From Grimontia celer (GTDB taxonomy: Bacteria; Pseudomonadota; Gammaproteobacteria; Enterobacterales; Vibrionaceae), in NCBI RefSeq assembly GCF_900055185.1, contig NZ_FIZX01000001.1:186001-250000 (forward strand): a DNA stretch of 64,000 nt. The letters run 5' to 3'. This document shows positions 10,067-19,842 of the stretch, one piece after another (the stretch's first letter is position 1; the number at the start of each line of letters is the position of its first letter). The translations under genes were made by a program, and so were the position numbers. The notes beneath the pieces were generated by a model. That model did no database searches. It saw nothing but the letters and a program-made list of their open reading frames with translations, and was not told the DNA's origin.

Positions 10067-10554
10067 GGAAAAGACCCTACTTAAATTTGGGTTTATTCTA
10101 AGCGCGGATCCGGTTTGCCACTATTGAACAATCAAGAAGTGTGTTTTACCAAAATGGAAATCCGAGTATTGGGTGGAATTGGTGTGAAAAAGGACTGAAG
10201 GAGAGGGAACTGAGCCTCCCCCCAGCGTAACTCAAAAATGCCCCATTTCGCGTTAGCTGAATTAAATTCCATCAATCTAAATTAAAGAGTTTTCGATAGG
10301 TTTTCTAAAGTTAAATGAGAGGTACGAAACAATACCCCAGCTTGTCGTATTTTCTCTTTCGTAATTTGGGGAATACCAAAGTATTCCTTTAAAAGCAGAA
10401 GCTTATACATAACTCAAGAGCCTTTGAGATGAAGGGTATCCCGTGTCGGGAGTTGGGCTAGTAAATGCAATTCATTCAGGGGATGGGTTTTAAGTGATTG
10501 TATTGTATAGTGTAGTGACGTAAAATGCGTCATCCTTAGAAGTAAAGCACTACA
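10067..10554. other. 488-bp AT-rich intergenic region
   Basis: Divergent control region between yjjI (minus) and the ClpP-like gene (plus). It is visibly richer in A and T than the flanking genes. It holds a hairpin GGAATAC-CAAA-GTATTCC at 10370-10387 followed by a short T-run, inside weaker CCCCA/TGGGG arms. It also holds an inverted repeat at 10516-10532. No further gene was recognised. Confidence 0.5.
10516..10532. promoter_or_regulatory. Inverted repeat upstream of the ClpP-like gene
   Basis: TGACG-TAAAATG-CGTCA ends 22 bp before the ATG at 10555. Its place and symmetry suit an operator, but no regulator is recognised and it may be chance. Confidence 0.3.
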
Positions 10555-11145
10555 ATGAAAAAAACACTTACTTTGAACACGTTTGAGGCTGAAGTTACAA
10601 ATGGTCAGCCGCATCATAATGCAGAAGTTGTTGCCATTCGTAATACTTGCATGCAGCAAGATGTTAAAGAAATTGAGATTACGTGCACCAATAACCAAGG
10701 GGGCGTGATCGAGAGCTTTTTGTTAGTCGTTGCTAGTATCAATCACGCGATTGCACATAATAAATCTGTACGCATTGTTTTTACAGGTCATGCATTTTCT
10801 TGTGCTTCTCTTTTGTATGTTTTTTCTGTTTTGAGAGCTGAGATTGATGTACAGCATCATAATGTACGCTTAGGGTTTCACACAGCACAAATTGGAGTGC
10901 AGTTTCAAACGACACCTAAAATGTACACTGAGCAGACTTTTCTGGATGAATTTAACAAAGGTTTAGCACAAGCTAAATACGATGAAAGTACAGTTAAATC
11001 ACTTTACGAAAGCTTCCTAAATCAAATTTTGTATGTTAGTCCAGAAGAACAAAAAGATTTGTTAGATAAGTATGATGATAATGCTAATATGATGTACGAC
11101 GTATCTCAGGGTGCGCAAGGGGAGTTGGCGTATGCAGCAAGTTAA
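10555..11145 (+). CDS. ClpP-like putative serine peptidase, uncharacterised
   Basis: A 196-aa cytoplasmic protein without signal peptide. The middle resembles the ClpP/crotonase fold: TNNQGG at 45-50 fits the ClpP NSPGG turn, GHAFSCASLLY at 79-88 fits GQAASMGALLL with Ser82 as candidate nucleophile, and VRLGFH at 104-109 fits the ARIMIH stretch with His109 as candidate base. Ser-to-His distance is 27 residues against about 25 in E. coli ClpP. A following VSPEEQKDLLDKYDD recalls the ClpP segment that ends the fold; the acid is unclear. Base composition is AT-rich beside its neighbours, suggesting transfer. It overlaps the next small gene by 14 bases. Activity is inferred only. Confidence 0.6.
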   Translation: MKKTLTLNTFEAEVTNGQPHHNAEVVAIRNTCMQQDVKEIEITCTNNQGGVIESFLLVVASINHAIAHNKSVRIVFTGHAFSCASLLYVFSVLRAEIDVQHHNVRLGFHTAQIGVQFQTTPKMYTEQTFLDEFNKGLAQAKYDESTVKSLYESFLNQILYVSPEEQKDLLDKYDDNANMMYDVSQGAQGELAYAAS

Positions 11146-11314
11146 AAACTTAAACGAACTATCACTAAATCTTGATAATATTGATACACTTATTGCCAGT
11201 CTTAATGAGTGCACTTTTAAAGTCGCTGATGAAACTCATGAAGGCGGCAGCTATAAAATCACTAAAAATGCTCATGAAGCAGCCATAGTGGAAAAGGTCG
11301 AAGCTGAACATTAA
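11132..11314 (+). CDS. 60-aa hypothetical partner of the ClpP-like protein
   Basis: Small acidic protein with no recognised family. It starts at the ATG at 11132, which has AAGGGGAG seven bases upstream and overlaps the ClpP-like stop by 14 bases, so translation is probably coupled. It has one cysteine (ECTFKV), no signal peptide and no membrane segment. A strong terminator ends the pair. The tight overlap suggests a partner, substrate or inhibitor of the upstream protein, which is speculation. Confidence 0.6.
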   Translation: MQQVKNLNELSLNLDNIDTLIASLNECTFKVADETHEGGSYKITKNAHEAAIVEKVEAEH

Positions 11315-11337
11315 GTCCTTTGTAAGAATCAATAAAA

Positions 11338-11361
11338 AGCTCGGTTTACCGAGCTTTTTTT
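11338..11361 (+). terminator. Terminator after the ClpP-like pair
   Basis: AGCTCGGT, loop TT, ACCGAGCT followed by TTTTTT. Strong intrinsic terminator that closes the two-gene island. Confidence 0.9.
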
Positions 11362-11517
11362 GTGTGCATAGAATAGAAGCCTAATACAATGAACGCTTTC
11401 CGGTCTATAGGCACTTGAGAGCGTAACCGCCGACTCGGAATTGTCCAAAGCCCATTTTATGCTGCAAGACACTTAACCTATTCATTCACCACAGGCACAA
11501 GCTTCAACGACCAGAAA

Positions 11518-11547
11518 CAAAAAACGCCGAGCAATGCTCGGCGTTTC
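11518..11547 (-). terminator. Terminator of the lipB-lipA unit
   Basis: On the minus strand, AACGCCGAGC, loop ATT, GCTCGGCGTT then a T-run, 24 bp after the lipA stop. Confidence 0.9.
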
Positions 11548-11570
11548 CTTATTTAGAACTGCGTTAGCGC

Positions 11571-12536
11571 TTACTTAATTTCCACGCCCTGCGCTTGCAG
11601 GTCTGCGTGGTAAGAAGAACGCACGAACGGACCACAGGCTGCGTGGGTAAAGCCCAGCTCCAACGCAATCTCTTTCAGCTCATCAAACTCTTCTGGCGGC
11701 ACGTAACGCTCTACCGGCAGGTGGTGACGGCTTGGTGCCAAGTATTGGCCCAGTGTCAGCATGGTCACACCGTGTGCACGCAGATCTTTCAGAACTTCGA
11801 TGATCTCTTCTTTGGTTTCACCCAGACCCATCATGACGCCTGACTTGGTTGGGACGTTTGGATGCATTTCGCCGAACTTCTTCAGCAGCTCCAGAGACCA
11901 TTTGTAGTTCGCACCCGGACGCGCTTTGCGGTAAAGGCGTGGGGCGGTTTCCAAGTTGTGGTTGAACACATCTGGCGGGTTGTCTTTCAAAAGATCAAGC
12001 GCAGTGTCCATACGGCCACGGAAGTCAGGAACCAGCGTCTCGATGCGTATTTCTGGGTTCAGCGCGCGGATTTCACGGGTACAGTCGGCGAAGTGTTTAG
12101 CACCACCGTCACGCAGGTCATCACGGTCTACCGAGGTAACCACCACGTATTTTAGCTTCATGTCGCTGATGGTTTTCGCCAGTTTTGCTGGCTCATTTTC
12201 ATCTGGCTGGTTTGGACGGCCATGTGCAACATCACAGAAAGGGCAGCGGCGAGTACAAATTGCACCCAGAATCATGAAGGTCGCGGTGCCGTGGTTGAAA
12301 CATTCTGCCAAGTTAGGGCAAGACGCCTCTTCGCACACCGAGTGCAGATTGTTTTTGCGAAGCGCAGACTTGATGTCTTGGATACGCTTGCTGTCCGCAG
12401 GCAGCTTGATCTTCATCCACTCAGGTTTGCGCAGCATCTCTTTTTGTTCGGTCGGCATGTTCTTGACCGGGATGAGCGCCATTTTGTCTGCGTCGCGGTA
12501 CTTAACACCGCGTTCCATCTGGATCGGTTTGCTCAT
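11571..12536 (-). CDS. lipA: Lipoyl synthase
   Basis: Radical-SAM enzyme that inserts two sulfurs into protein-bound octanoyl groups to make lipoyl cofactors. The 321-aa product shows the auxiliary cluster motif [12 protein letters not shown] and the radical-SAM motif CTRRCPFC, plus the C-terminal RSSYHAD serine motif. It overlaps lipB by four bases (ATGA), the standard pairing. Confidence 0.98.
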   Translation of the reverse strand: MSKPIQMERGVKYRDADKMALIPVKNMPTEQKEMLRKPEWMKIKLPADSKRIQDIKSALRKNNLHSVCEEASCPNLAECFNHGTATFMILGAICTRRCPFCDVAHGRPNQPDENEPAKLAKTISDMKLKYVVVTSVDRDDLRDGGAKHFADCTREIRALNPEIRIETLVPDFRGRMDTALDLLKDNPPDVFNHNLETAPRLYRKARPGANYKWSLELLKKFGEMHPNVPTKSGVMMGLGETKEEIIEVLKDLRAHGVTMLTLGQYLAPSRHHLPVERYVPPEEFDELKEIALELGFTHAACGPFVRSSYHADLQAQGVEIK

Positions 12537-13186
12537 AGTTGATTGCTTTCTGTTAGGGACTCGACCTGATCATAGCCCAGATGCGAAGTCAGTTTCTCTA
12601 CTAACACAGGGTATAGCTCGGTCAGTGAAGCCGGGCCCCCTAAATCGACGGTTTGTGTCATTGCCATGCCTTCATAACCGCAAGGGTTGATACGAAGGAA
12701 GGGTGACAAGTCCATATTGACGTTAAGCGCCAGCCCATGGAAAGAGCAGCCTCGGCGGATACGAAGACCCAGCGAGCAAATTTTGTCGTTACCTACATAC
12801 ACGCCCGGCGCATCAGGACGCGCCCGGGATTCAATACCGTAATGGGCGAGCGTATCGATCACAATGTTCTCAATCGAAGTGACCAGTTCTCGCACACCCA
12901 GCTTTTTGCGTTTCAGATCGATCAGGAAGTAAGCCACCTGTTGGCCTGGACCATGGTATGTCACCTGACCACCACGATCACTCTGTACTACCGGGATATC
13001 CCCCGTTGCTAACAAGTGTTCAGCTTTTCCCGCCTGTCCTTGGGTAAACACAGGTTCGTGCTCTACCAGCCAGATTTCGTCAGTTGTATCGGCGTTACGT
13101 TCGTCAGTGAAAGCATGCATGTCTTTCCACGTTGGTTCGTAAGGACGCAATCCGAGTTGTCTGATAATGAGGCGGTTCTGCTGCAA
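12533..13186 (-). CDS. lipB: Octanoyl-ACP:protein octanoyltransferase
   Basis: Moves octanoate from acyl carrier protein to lipoyl domains; LipA then adds sulfur. The body matches Lip[38 protein letters not shown], and the catalytic cysteine in [18 protein letters not shown]. The reading frame is open up to a GTG at 13234, but AGGTG lies just before a TTG at 13186, which gives 217 aa, close to E. coli LipB. A perfect TATAAT on the minus strand (13238-13243) would start transcription near 13231, also favouring the TTG. The start therefore is an inference. Confidence 0.9.
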   Translation of the reverse strand: MQQNRLIIRQLGLRPYEPTWKDMHAFTDERNADTTDEIWLVEHEPVFTQGQAGKAEHLLATGDIPVVQSDRGGQVTYHGPGQQVAYFLIDLKRKKLGVRELVTSIENIVIDTLAHYGIESRARPDAPGVYVGNDKICSLGLRIRRGCSFHGLALNVNMDLSPFLRINPCGYEGMAMTQTVDLGGPASLTELYPVLVEKLTSHLGYDQVESLTESNQL

Positions 13187-13311
13187 TGTACACCTGCCGG
13201 AATTGAATATGATAGGGATAGCTGTCTCAGTCACGACATTATAATGACAGACGGCTGAAATAACAGCCGCCTAATCGTATGGGTATTGTGGTTCTTTGGT
13301 CTAATAGGGGA

Positions 13312-13581
13312 TTACAGAACCATACGTACGATGTCGATGTCACCCAGTTCTTTGTACAGCGCTTCAACTTGTTCGATAGAGGTGGCTGTAATGGTGATGG
13401 ATACTGCATTGTAAGTGCCTTTGCCGCTTGGCTTAACGCTTGGGCTGTAATCGCCCGGTGCGTGGCGCTGGATCACTTCCAAAACCAGATCTGTCAGCTC
13501 TGGCTTCGCGTATCCCATGACCTTGTAAGTGAACTTACATGGGAATTCCAGCAGGTCTTTTAGTTTTGGTTGCTCTTGCAT
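13312..13581 (-). CDS. ybeD: DUF493 (YbeD) family protein
   Basis: A conserved 89-aa cytoplasmic protein with an ACT-like fold in solved relatives. Residues [14 protein letters not shown] at the N-terminus and DIDIVRMVL at the C-terminus are typical of YbeD. Its function is not established. It lies between dacA and lipB, its usual place. Confidence 0.93.
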   Translation of the reverse strand: MQEQPKLKDLLEFPCKFTYKVMGYAKPELTDLVLEVIQRHAPGDYSPSVKPSGKGTYNAVSITITATSIEQVEALYKELGDIDIVRMVL

Positions 13582-13745
13582 TGGTTACTCCAGAATTGGT
13601 CACAGAACTTTCTCTGTTGACCCTAAATATATGTGCAGATGATCACGCAATTTGTTGGGAACGAATAGTAATCGTCCTGTTATCAGAAAACAAGATGATG
13701 TGATTTCTGTTCCTTAGGCATCAATATGGGGGCAATAGCAGCAAA

Positions 13746-13772
13746 TAAAAAGGGCAGCCATTGGCTGCCCTT
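13746..13772 (-). terminator. Terminator of dacA
   Basis: On the minus strand GGGCAGCC, loop AAT, GGCTGCCC then TTTTTATT, 20 bp after the dacA stop. Confidence 0.88.
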
Positions 13773-13791
13773 GAAAGTCTGTGCTTCAGTC

Positions 13792-14964
13792 TTAGAACAA
13801 ATTCTTGAAGAACATGATGATGTAGTCCATCAGACGGCTGAACAAGCCACCTTCCTGCACATCGTTCAGTGCTACCAATGGGTATTCCGCGATGTCTTCA
13901 CCGTCAACCTGGTAGTAAAGCTTACCAACAACATCGCCTTTCGCGATTGGTGCTTCCAGTGTTTTCTCAAGCACAAAGCTTGCTTCCAAGTCTTTTGCCT
14001 TACCGCGTGGCAGGGTGACGTAGGTGTCTTCAGAAACGCCCAGTGCTACTTGGTCGGTATCACCCATCCACACTTTCTCAGTCACGAAGGTTTCGTTCGC
14101 TTTGTGTGGTGCTACGGTTTCGAAGAAACGGAAGCCGTAGTTCAGCAGTTTCTTACTTTCAGCCTTGCGGGCGTTTGCACTGTTGGTGCCCATGACAACT
14201 GCGATCAGACGCATGTCGCCTTCAGTTGCTGAGCTTACCAGGCTGTAACCCGCTTTATTGGTGTGGCCGGTTTTAATACCGTCCACGTTCATGCTCTTGT
14301 CCCACAACAGGCCATTACGGTTGTACTGGGTAATGCCATTGTAGGTGAACGATTTCTCTTTGTAGATACGGTACTCTTCCGGTACATCACGGATCATTGC
14401 CTGACCCAGCAACGCCATGTCGTATGGTGTGGTGTACAGGTCGTCGTGATCCAGACCGTGTGAGTTGGCGAAGTGGGTATCTTTCATGCCCAGTGTTTTC
14501 GCCCAGCCGTTCATCAGGTCAACAAACGAGTCTTCAGAACCAGCGATGTGCTCAGCCATTGCCACACAAGCATCGTTACCTGACTGAATGATGATGCCGC
14601 GGTTTAGGTCTTCCACTTTAACGGTGGTACCTACTTCAATGAACATCTTCGAGCTGCCTGGGAAGTTTTTCGCCCAAGCGTTTTTGCTGATCACCACGTC
14701 ATCATCAAGGCTGATGTTGCCGCGTTCAACTTCCTGGCCAATAACATAGCTGGTCATCATTTTGGTCAGGCTGGCCGGGTTAAGACGTTCGTAGGCGTTG
14801 TTTTCCGCCAGGATCTTACCCGAGTTGTAATCCATCAGTACGTACCCTTTTGCCGCGATTTGAGGCGCATCCGGGACGACGGTTGGAGCTGCAACAGCGG
14901 CAGCGGATGAGAAGACAGCAGTCGATAAGACTAAAGAGCGCAACAATGAGGGTGATTTTTTCAT
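13792..14964 (-). CDS. dacA: D-alanyl-D-alanine carboxypeptidase (PBP5)
   Basis: Removes the terminal D-Ala of peptidoglycan pentapeptides in the periplasm. The 390-aa product has a signal peptide (about residues 1-26, ending AAAVAA), the active-site SLTK in LNPASLTKMM, the SGN motif in IIQSGNDAC and the KTG motif in GIKTGHTNKAG. The C-terminal GLFSRLMDYIIMFFKNLF forms the amphipathic membrane anchor seen in PBP5 and PBP6. It sits with the elongation genes rlpA, rodA and mrdA. Confidence 0.96.
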   Translation of the reverse strand: MKKSPSLLRSLVLSTAVFSSAAAVAAPTVVPDAPQIAAKGYVLMDYNSGKILAENNAYERLNPASLTKMMTSYVIGQEVERGNISLDDDVVISKNAWAKNFPGSSKMFIEVGTTVKVEDLNRGIIIQSGNDACVAMAEHIAGSEDSFVDLMNGWAKTLGMKDTHFANSHGLDHDDLYTTPYDMALLGQAMIRDVPEEYRIYKEKSFTYNGITQYNRNGLLWDKSMNVDGIKTGHTNKAGYSLVSSATEGDMRLIAVVMGTNSANARKAESKKLLNYGFRFFETVAPHKANETFVTEKVWMGDTDQVALGVSEDTYVTLPRGKAKDLEASFVLEKTLEAPIAKGDVVGKLYYQVDGEDIAEYPLVALNDVQEGGLFSRLMDYIIMFFKNLF

Positions 14965-15087
14965 ATATATAGGTACTTACTTGGTATTTCTTCAGTCAAA
15001 AAACTGTCGACACTATAACAGATAGCCCGTGTAGTGTCAGACAGGGTTACAACAACTTACTAAATTGAAACTATTAGGCCAACAGCC

Positions 15088-15903
15088 CTAATTACTGACA
15101 CCTGATTTGTTGCCCGGTTCATCGGTAATTGGCTCAACAACGACGAATGCCTCATTTATTTGCTGCTCTCTGGCAAGCAATGCGGCTTTTTGTGTCTGGT
15201 CGTAGTCGTAAAATGGCCCTAAACGCACACGATAAACGCTGCCTGATTGGTGGATATCCGTTGGCAATTCGAACTGCTTCTGGAAAGTGTCAGCGGCCTT
15301 TCTTGCTTTGTCCTGACTGGATATCGCTACCAGTTGTACAAAATAGCGGTTTAGGCGTGCACCTTGCCACTCATTATTGTCTTGAGGTTTATCAACCTTG
15401 AGTAGCGTCACTTTTACAGGTGCCGTCCCGGTTTTAAGGATGTCGAGCTTGGATGCCGCTGCATAGCTCAGGTCAATAATGCGCCCTTCATGGAAAGGAC
15501 CACGGTCATTGACGCGGACAATGGCTTTTTTGCCATTAGCGGTGTTTTCTACTTCTACATAGCTAGGCAGTGGCAGCGTTTTGTGGGCAGCAGACATGGA
15601 GAACATGTCGTAAATCTCGCCATTTGACGTTTTATGGCCGTGGAATTTCTTGCCATACCAAGATGCAATGCCCTCCCCGGTGTAATCCTCAGGGTCTTTC
15701 ATTACCTGATAACTCTCACCACGGACGGTGTAGTCTTTGTTACCGGCTCGGCTGTAAGGTTCGTATCGTGGTTGCGCATCCTCGACATGATCCAGCGTTG
15801 GAATCGCTTCCGGTGCTTTATCATGCTCCAGACTGTAGCGGTCATCGCTTTGCGTGGCACAGCCGGAAAGTACGAGAGCAGTAATCACCAATATTTTTTT
15901 CAT
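15088..15903 (-). CDS. rlpA: Septal ring lytic transglycosylase-like lipoprotein RlpA
   Basis: Outer-membrane lipoprotein, 271 aa. The lipobox is LVLSGC with the lipidated cysteine at residue 15. The double-psi beta-barrel follows (GIASWYGKKFHGHKTSNGE, VRVNDRGPFHEGRIIDLSYAAA). A C-terminal SPOR domain (about residues 185-260) should bind denuded glycan. In Pseudomonas RlpA is a lytic transglycosylase; activity here is inferred. Its start overlaps the rodA stop by one base. Confidence 0.94.
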   Translation of the reverse strand: MKKILVITALVLSGCATQSDDRYSLEHDKAPEAIPTLDHVEDAQPRYEPYSRAGNKDYTVRGESYQVMKDPEDYTGEGIASWYGKKFHGHKTSNGEIYDMFSMSAAHKTLPLPSYVEVENTANGKKAIVRVNDRGPFHEGRIIDLSYAAASKLDILKTGTAPVKVTLLKVDKPQDNNEWQGARLNRYFVQLVAISSQDKARKAADTFQKQFELPTDIHQSGSVYRVRLGPFYDYDQTQKAALLAREQQINEAFVVVEPITDEPGNKSGVSN

Positions 15904-17024
15904 TACAGAGCCTTAGAAAGCATTTTTCTATGAGTATGGATAGACATTAAGATGCCGAAACCTGCCATCAAAGTCACCATGGAGGTGCCTCCATAGCTGA
16001 CAAGGGGCAGGGGAACACCAACAACGGGTAAGATTCCACTTACCATGCCGATGTTAACGAAGACATAAACGAAGAAGCTAAGCACAATACTGCCTGCCAT
16101 CATACGCCCAAATGCTGTTTGCGCGCGGCTGGCAATTAACAGGCCACGGCCGATGATGAAAAGGTAAAGCGCCAGCAAGCATGCGACACCAATCATTCCC
16201 CACTCTTCAGCAATCACGGCGAAGATAAAGTCGGTATGGCGCTCTGGCAGGAACTCCAATTGAGATTGTGTGCCTTGAAGCCACCCTTTACCGCCAATTC
16301 CCCCGGAACCAATGGCAATTTTTGATTGGATGATGTGGTAACCCGCGCCCAATGGGTCGGATTCTGGATCAAACAGGGTGCGAACGCGGACACGTTGGTA
16401 TTCGCGCATCAGGAAGAACCAAAGCACTGGGATGAACGCGGCCACCAAAGTACCTGCCCCTAAGATGATTCGCCAACTGATACCGGACAGAAACAACACA
16501 AAAATACCTGATGCAGCAATCAAGATTGAGGTTCCTAAATCCGGCTGTTTGGCGATGAGAATGGTGGGAACAAAGACCATCACCAAACCAATAATCAGGG
16601 TTTGAAAACGCGGTGGTAGAGGTTCTTTACCGATAAAGCGGGCCACCATCAAGGGTACCGCAAGCTTAATCAATTCTGATGGCTGGAAGGTGACAACGCC
16701 TAAATCCAGCCAGCGCTGTGCGCCCTTGGCGGTTTCACCAAACAAAAGCACAGCGATCAGCATCAGAATTCCCGTCACATATAGATAGGGAGCCCAGAAT
16801 TCGTAATGCCGGGGAGAAATTTGGGCGAGCACAAACATCACGCCCAGCGAAAGAAAGATCCGGAAAACCTGACGTTCCATCATGGCAACGCTTTGGCCAC
16901 TGGCACTCCACATCACCATCAGGCCAAATCCCATCAGTGCAAGGATGCCGAGCAAAAGAGGCAAGTCTATGTGCAACCGCTCAAACACAGTCTTCTTCTG
17001 ACCAGTTGATGCAAACAAGCTCAT
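15903..17024 (-). CDS. rodA: Rod-shape SEDS glycosyltransferase RodA
   Basis: Polytopic inner-membrane peptidoglycan polymerase of the elongasome, 373 aa with about 10 membrane segments. SEDS signatures are visible: [26 protein letters not shown] and the C-terminal [12 protein letters not shown]. It overlaps mrdA by four bases, so the polymerase and its transpeptidase partner PBP2 are probably translated together. Confidence 0.97.
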   Translation of the reverse strand: MSLFASTGQKKTVFERLHIDLPLLLGILALMGFGLMVMWSASGQSVAMMERQVFRIFLSLGVMFVLAQISPRHYEFWAPYLYVTGILMLIAVLLFGETAKGAQRWLDLGVVTFQPSELIKLAVPLMVARFIGKEPLPPRFQTLIIGLVMVFVPTILIAKQPDLGTSILIAASGIFVLFLSGISWRIILGAGTLVAAFIPVLWFFLMREYQRVRVRTLFDPESDPLGAGYHIIQSKIAIGSGGIGGKGWLQGTQSQLEFLPERHTDFIFAVIAEEWGMIGVACLLALYLFIIGRGLLIASRAQTAFGRMMAGSIVLSFFVYVFVNIGMVSGILPVVGVPLPLVSYGGTSMVTLMAGFGILMSIHTHRKMLSKAL

Positions 17025-18922
17025 TGGACTTGCTCCTCCTTCTTATCTGCGTTCTTTTTGTCTTTGTAGCCATCAACCAGCATATGGTCGAAGATACGAC
17101 GGGCGATAGGTGCACCGTTACTTGAACCGCCACCGGCGTTTTCCAACACCATAGAGACAATCACTTCTGGATCATCAAAGGGTGCGAAGCCGGTGTAGAG
17201 CGCGTGGTCACGAAGGTGTTCAGCAATTTCATCGGCGTTATATTCTTCGTCTTCACCCAGACCAAAGACCTGCGCTGTTCCTGATTTACCGCCAGTCACA
17301 TATTCAGCGTTAGCAAAGGCGCGGCGAGCCGTCCCTTTCTTGCCGTGGTTAACGAGACGCATGCCTTCAAGAGCTGCATCCCAGTATTTCTCATCGACGT
17401 TTTCAATCGGTGGATACGGAGAAAATGGTGCGACTTCCATGACACCTTCGTTCTCCATGCGCTGAAGAAGGTGAGGTGGATTGACTTCACCACGGTTGAC
17501 CAACACTGAGGTCGCTTTCGCGATTTGCATCGGGGTCGCTGTCCAATAGCCTTGGCCGATTCCGACTGGAATGGTGTCACCCTTGTACCAAGGCTGGCGA
17601 TGACGTGCCATTTTCCATTCGCGGGTTGGCATGTTGGCTTTGCTTTCTTCATGGATGTCGATACCGGTGTAATCACCAAAACCAAAGCGGCTCATCCAAG
17701 TAGATAGCTTATCAATGCCCAAATCATAGGCAATTTGATAGAAGAAAGTATCCACCGACTCTTCAATCGATTGAACGATATTTACCCGACCATGACCCCA
17801 TGCGAGCCAGTCGCGGAAAGGACGTGAGGTTGAGTTCGGCAAGCGCCAGTAACCCGGGTCGTTTCGCGTGGTGTTCAGCGTGATGGCTTTTTCTTCCAGT
17901 GCTGCAACAGCAATGAAAGGCTTAACCGTCGATGCGGGTGGATAGATACCCAAGGTGGCGCGATTCACCAGCGGACGGTTTTTGTCATTGAGCAATTTGC
18001 GGTAATTTTTGCCGGAGATACCGTGAACGAACAGATTCGGGTCATAACTTGGCGTGGAAACCATCGCTAGCACTGAAGAGTCTTTCGGATCGAGCACTAC
18101 AACTGCGCCACGGCGATCGCCGAGGATAGAGCGGATGTAAAGCTGGAGATCGACATCGAGGTTCAGCACCAGATCTTTACCCGGCTCTGGTGGGACGTAC
18201 TTCAGCGTACGGATAATACGTCCACGGCTGTTGACTTCGACTTCCTGATAACCAGCGGTGCCGTGCAATTCAGACTCGTAGAACCTTTCAATGCCGAGTT
18301 TGCCGATATCACGGGTCGCTTTGTAGTTGTTGAGTACACCTTCACGATCAAGACGGTTTATGTCTTTATCGTTGATTTTTGCCACGTAGCCCAAGACATG
18401 GGTTAACGCGTCACCATAGGGGTAGTAACGCTTGAGGTAACCTTTGATCTCTACGCCGGGGAACTTGTGCTGATTGGCAGAGAAAATGGCCACTTCCTCT
18501 TCCGTCATCTGGTTTTTCAGGGTGACGGCGTTGAAACGGCGGGTGCGTTTCTTGTCACGCTCAAACGCCCGGATTTCGTTTTCAGAAATCGGCAGAAGCT
18601 CCTGCAAGCTGGCGATGGTGCCGGGAATATCTTTCACCTGCTCGGGTGTAATTTCCAATGCATAAACAGGGCGGTTTTCCGCGAGCAATTTGCCATTGCG
18701 GTCGTAAACCAACCCTCGGTTTGGCGCAACAGGAACGACTTTGATGCGGTTATCATTGGAGCGGGTGATGTAATCATCATGATCTTCCACCTGAATGTTA
18801 TACAGGTTAAGAAGCAGGACGCCGACGAGAACAAGAATGCCGCCGAAAGCCACAACGGCCCGGCGGAAAAAGAGGGAAGACTCGGCCTGATGATCGCGTA
18901 TAGGACTACGCTTGTGCTTCAT
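17021..18922 (-). CDS. mrdA: Penicillin-binding protein 2 (elongation transpeptidase)
   Basis: Cross-links peptidoglycan during cell elongation, working with RodA. The 633-aa product has one N-terminal membrane anchor (about residues 23-43, [20 protein letters not shown]), a pedestal dimerisation domain, then the transpeptidase with the active-site STVK in [12 protein letters not shown] in [10 protein letters not shown] and KSGT in [11 protein letters not shown]. It lies three bases after rlmH. The length is that of E. coli PBP2. Confidence 0.97.
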   Translation of the reverse strand: MKHKRSPIRDHQAESSLFFRRAVVAFGGILVLVGVLLLNLYNIQVEDHDDYITRSNDNRIKVVPVAPNRGLVYDRNGKLLAENRPVYALEITPEQVKDIPGTIASLQELLPISENEIRAFERDKKRTRRFNAVTLKNQMTEEEVAIFSANQHKFPGVEIKGYLKRYYPYGDALTHVLGYVAKINDKDINRLDREGVLNNYKATRDIGKLGIERFYESELHGTAGYQEVEVNSRGRIIRTLKYVPPEPGKDLVLNLDVDLQLYIRSILGDRRGAVVVLDPKDSSVLAMVSTPSYDPNLFVHGISGKNYRKLLNDKNRPLVNRATLGIYPPASTVKPFIAVAALEEKAITLNTTRNDPGYWRLPNSTSRPFRDWLAWGHGRVNIVQSIEESVDTFFYQIAYDLGIDKLSTWMSRFGFGDYTGIDIHEESKANMPTREWKMARHRQPWYKGDTIPVGIGQGYWTATPMQIAKATSVLVNRGEVNPPHLLQRMENEGVMEVAPFSPYPPIENVDEKYWDAALEGMRLVNHGKKGTARRAFANAEYVTGGKSGTAQVFGLGEDEEYNADEIAEHLRDHALYTGFAPFDDPEVIVSMVLENAGGGSSNGAPIARRIFDHMLVDGYKDKKNADKKEEQVQ

Positions 18923-18925
18923 GAA

Positions 18926-19396
18926 TTATTCCCGGTGATAAGGGTGATTTGCTGTGATGCTCCAGGCGCGGTAGAGACTTTCAGCCATCACCACACGTAC
19001 CAGCGGGTGAGGAAGTGTCAACGGAGACAATGACCAGCTTTGGTCAGCAGCCGCTTTACAAGCCGGCGACAGGCCTTCAGGGCCTCCAATCAGAATAGAC
19101 ACGTCACGAGCATCCAGCTTCCAGCTCTCAAGCTGCCCTGCCAGTTGCTCTGTGTCCCAGCGCTTACCCGGAATATCCAGCGTCACGATGCGGTTACCTT
19201 TTGGAACGGCGGCCAACATGGCTTCCCCTTCTTTTTGCAGAATACGCGCAATGTCGGCATTTTTGCCGCGCTTACCTGCAGGGATTTCTACCAGTTCCAG
19301 TGGCATGTCTTTTGGGAAGCGGCGACTGTATTCTTTGTAGCCTTCCTCAACCCATTTCGGCATCTTTGTGCCGACCGCAATCAGTTGTAACTTCAT
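18926..19396 (-). CDS. rlmH: 23S rRNA pseudouridine-1915 N3-methyltransferase
   Basis: SPOUT-family methyltransferase that modifies pseudouridine 1915 in helix 69 of 23S rRNA on assembled ribosomes. At 156 aa it is full length, with the SAM-binding knot motif LIGGPEGLS and the C-terminal [15 protein letters not shown]. It lies four bases after rsfS. Confidence 0.97.
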   Translation of the reverse strand: MKLQLIAVGTKMPKWVEEGYKEYSRRFPKDMPLELVEIPAGKRGKNADIARILQKEGEAMLAAVPKGNRIVTLDIPGKRWDTEQLAGQLESWKLDARDVSILIGGPEGLSPACKAAADQSWSLSPLTLPHPLVRVVMAESLYRAWSITANHPYHRE

Positions 19397-19400
19397 TGCA

Positions 19401-19718
19401 TCAGTTCCACAGCTTTTCTAGCTGGTACAACTGACGTTGTTCATCTTGCATGATATGAAGCATCACATCACCGAGATCCAGCACTACCCACTCGCCTTCG
19501 TTTTCACCTTCCATACCCAGGGTATCAACGTTAGCTGCACGCGCTTCATCAGCGACATGCTCTGCAATGGAAGAGACATGGCGTTTTGAGTTACCGGTGC
19601 ATAGCACCATGAAATCGGTAATGCTGCTCTTTTCACGGACATCGAGTGTCACGATGTCAGCAGCTTTCATATCATCTGCTTTATCGACAACAAAGTGTTG
19701 AAGTTGTTCCGGAAGCAA
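19401..19718 (-). CDS. rsfS: Ribosomal silencing factor RsfS
   Basis: Binds ribosomal protein uL14 and blocks subunit joining when nutrients run low. The 105-aa product has the family motifs [31 protein letters not shown] and [16 protein letters not shown]. It normally follows nadD, but here holA is its upstream neighbour, 124 bp away. Confidence 0.96.
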   Translation of the reverse strand: MLPEQLQHFVVDKADDMKAADIVTLDVREKSSITDFMVLCTGNSKRHVSSIAEHVADEARAANVDTLGMEGENEGEWVVLDLGDVMLHIMQDEQRQLYQLEKLWN

Positions 19719-19842
19719 TGTTTTCCCCTTATCGGTGTTCGGTGCATTGTTCTGCAGAAAGTGCAGGTCAGTCCTAGGACGAATCTAAAAATTATACCAC
19801 TGGCTGAGATGAATAAAATACAGCGGTGTCGCGGTTTGACAG
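19719..19842. other. holA-rsfS gap lacking nadD
   Basis: In E. coli, and in Vibrio as I recall it, nadD (about 640 bp) lies between holA and rsfS. Here only 124 bp separate the two genes, with no reading frame resembling a nicotinate-nucleotide adenylyltransferase and no visible remnant. Confidence 0.75.

Noticed and set aside
10123-10134. FNR-like TTGAACAATCAA before yjjI
   Set aside because: The half sites are two bases too close for FNR (TTGAT-N4-ATCAA needs 14 bp).
11956-12690. A 244-aa open frame antisense to lipA and lipB
   Set aside because: It is the shadow of two well-conserved genes and has no protein-like domain pattern.
18467-19033. A 188-aa open frame antisense to mrdA and rlmH
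   Set aside because: Mirror of conserved coding sequence, without a ribosome site or recognisable family.
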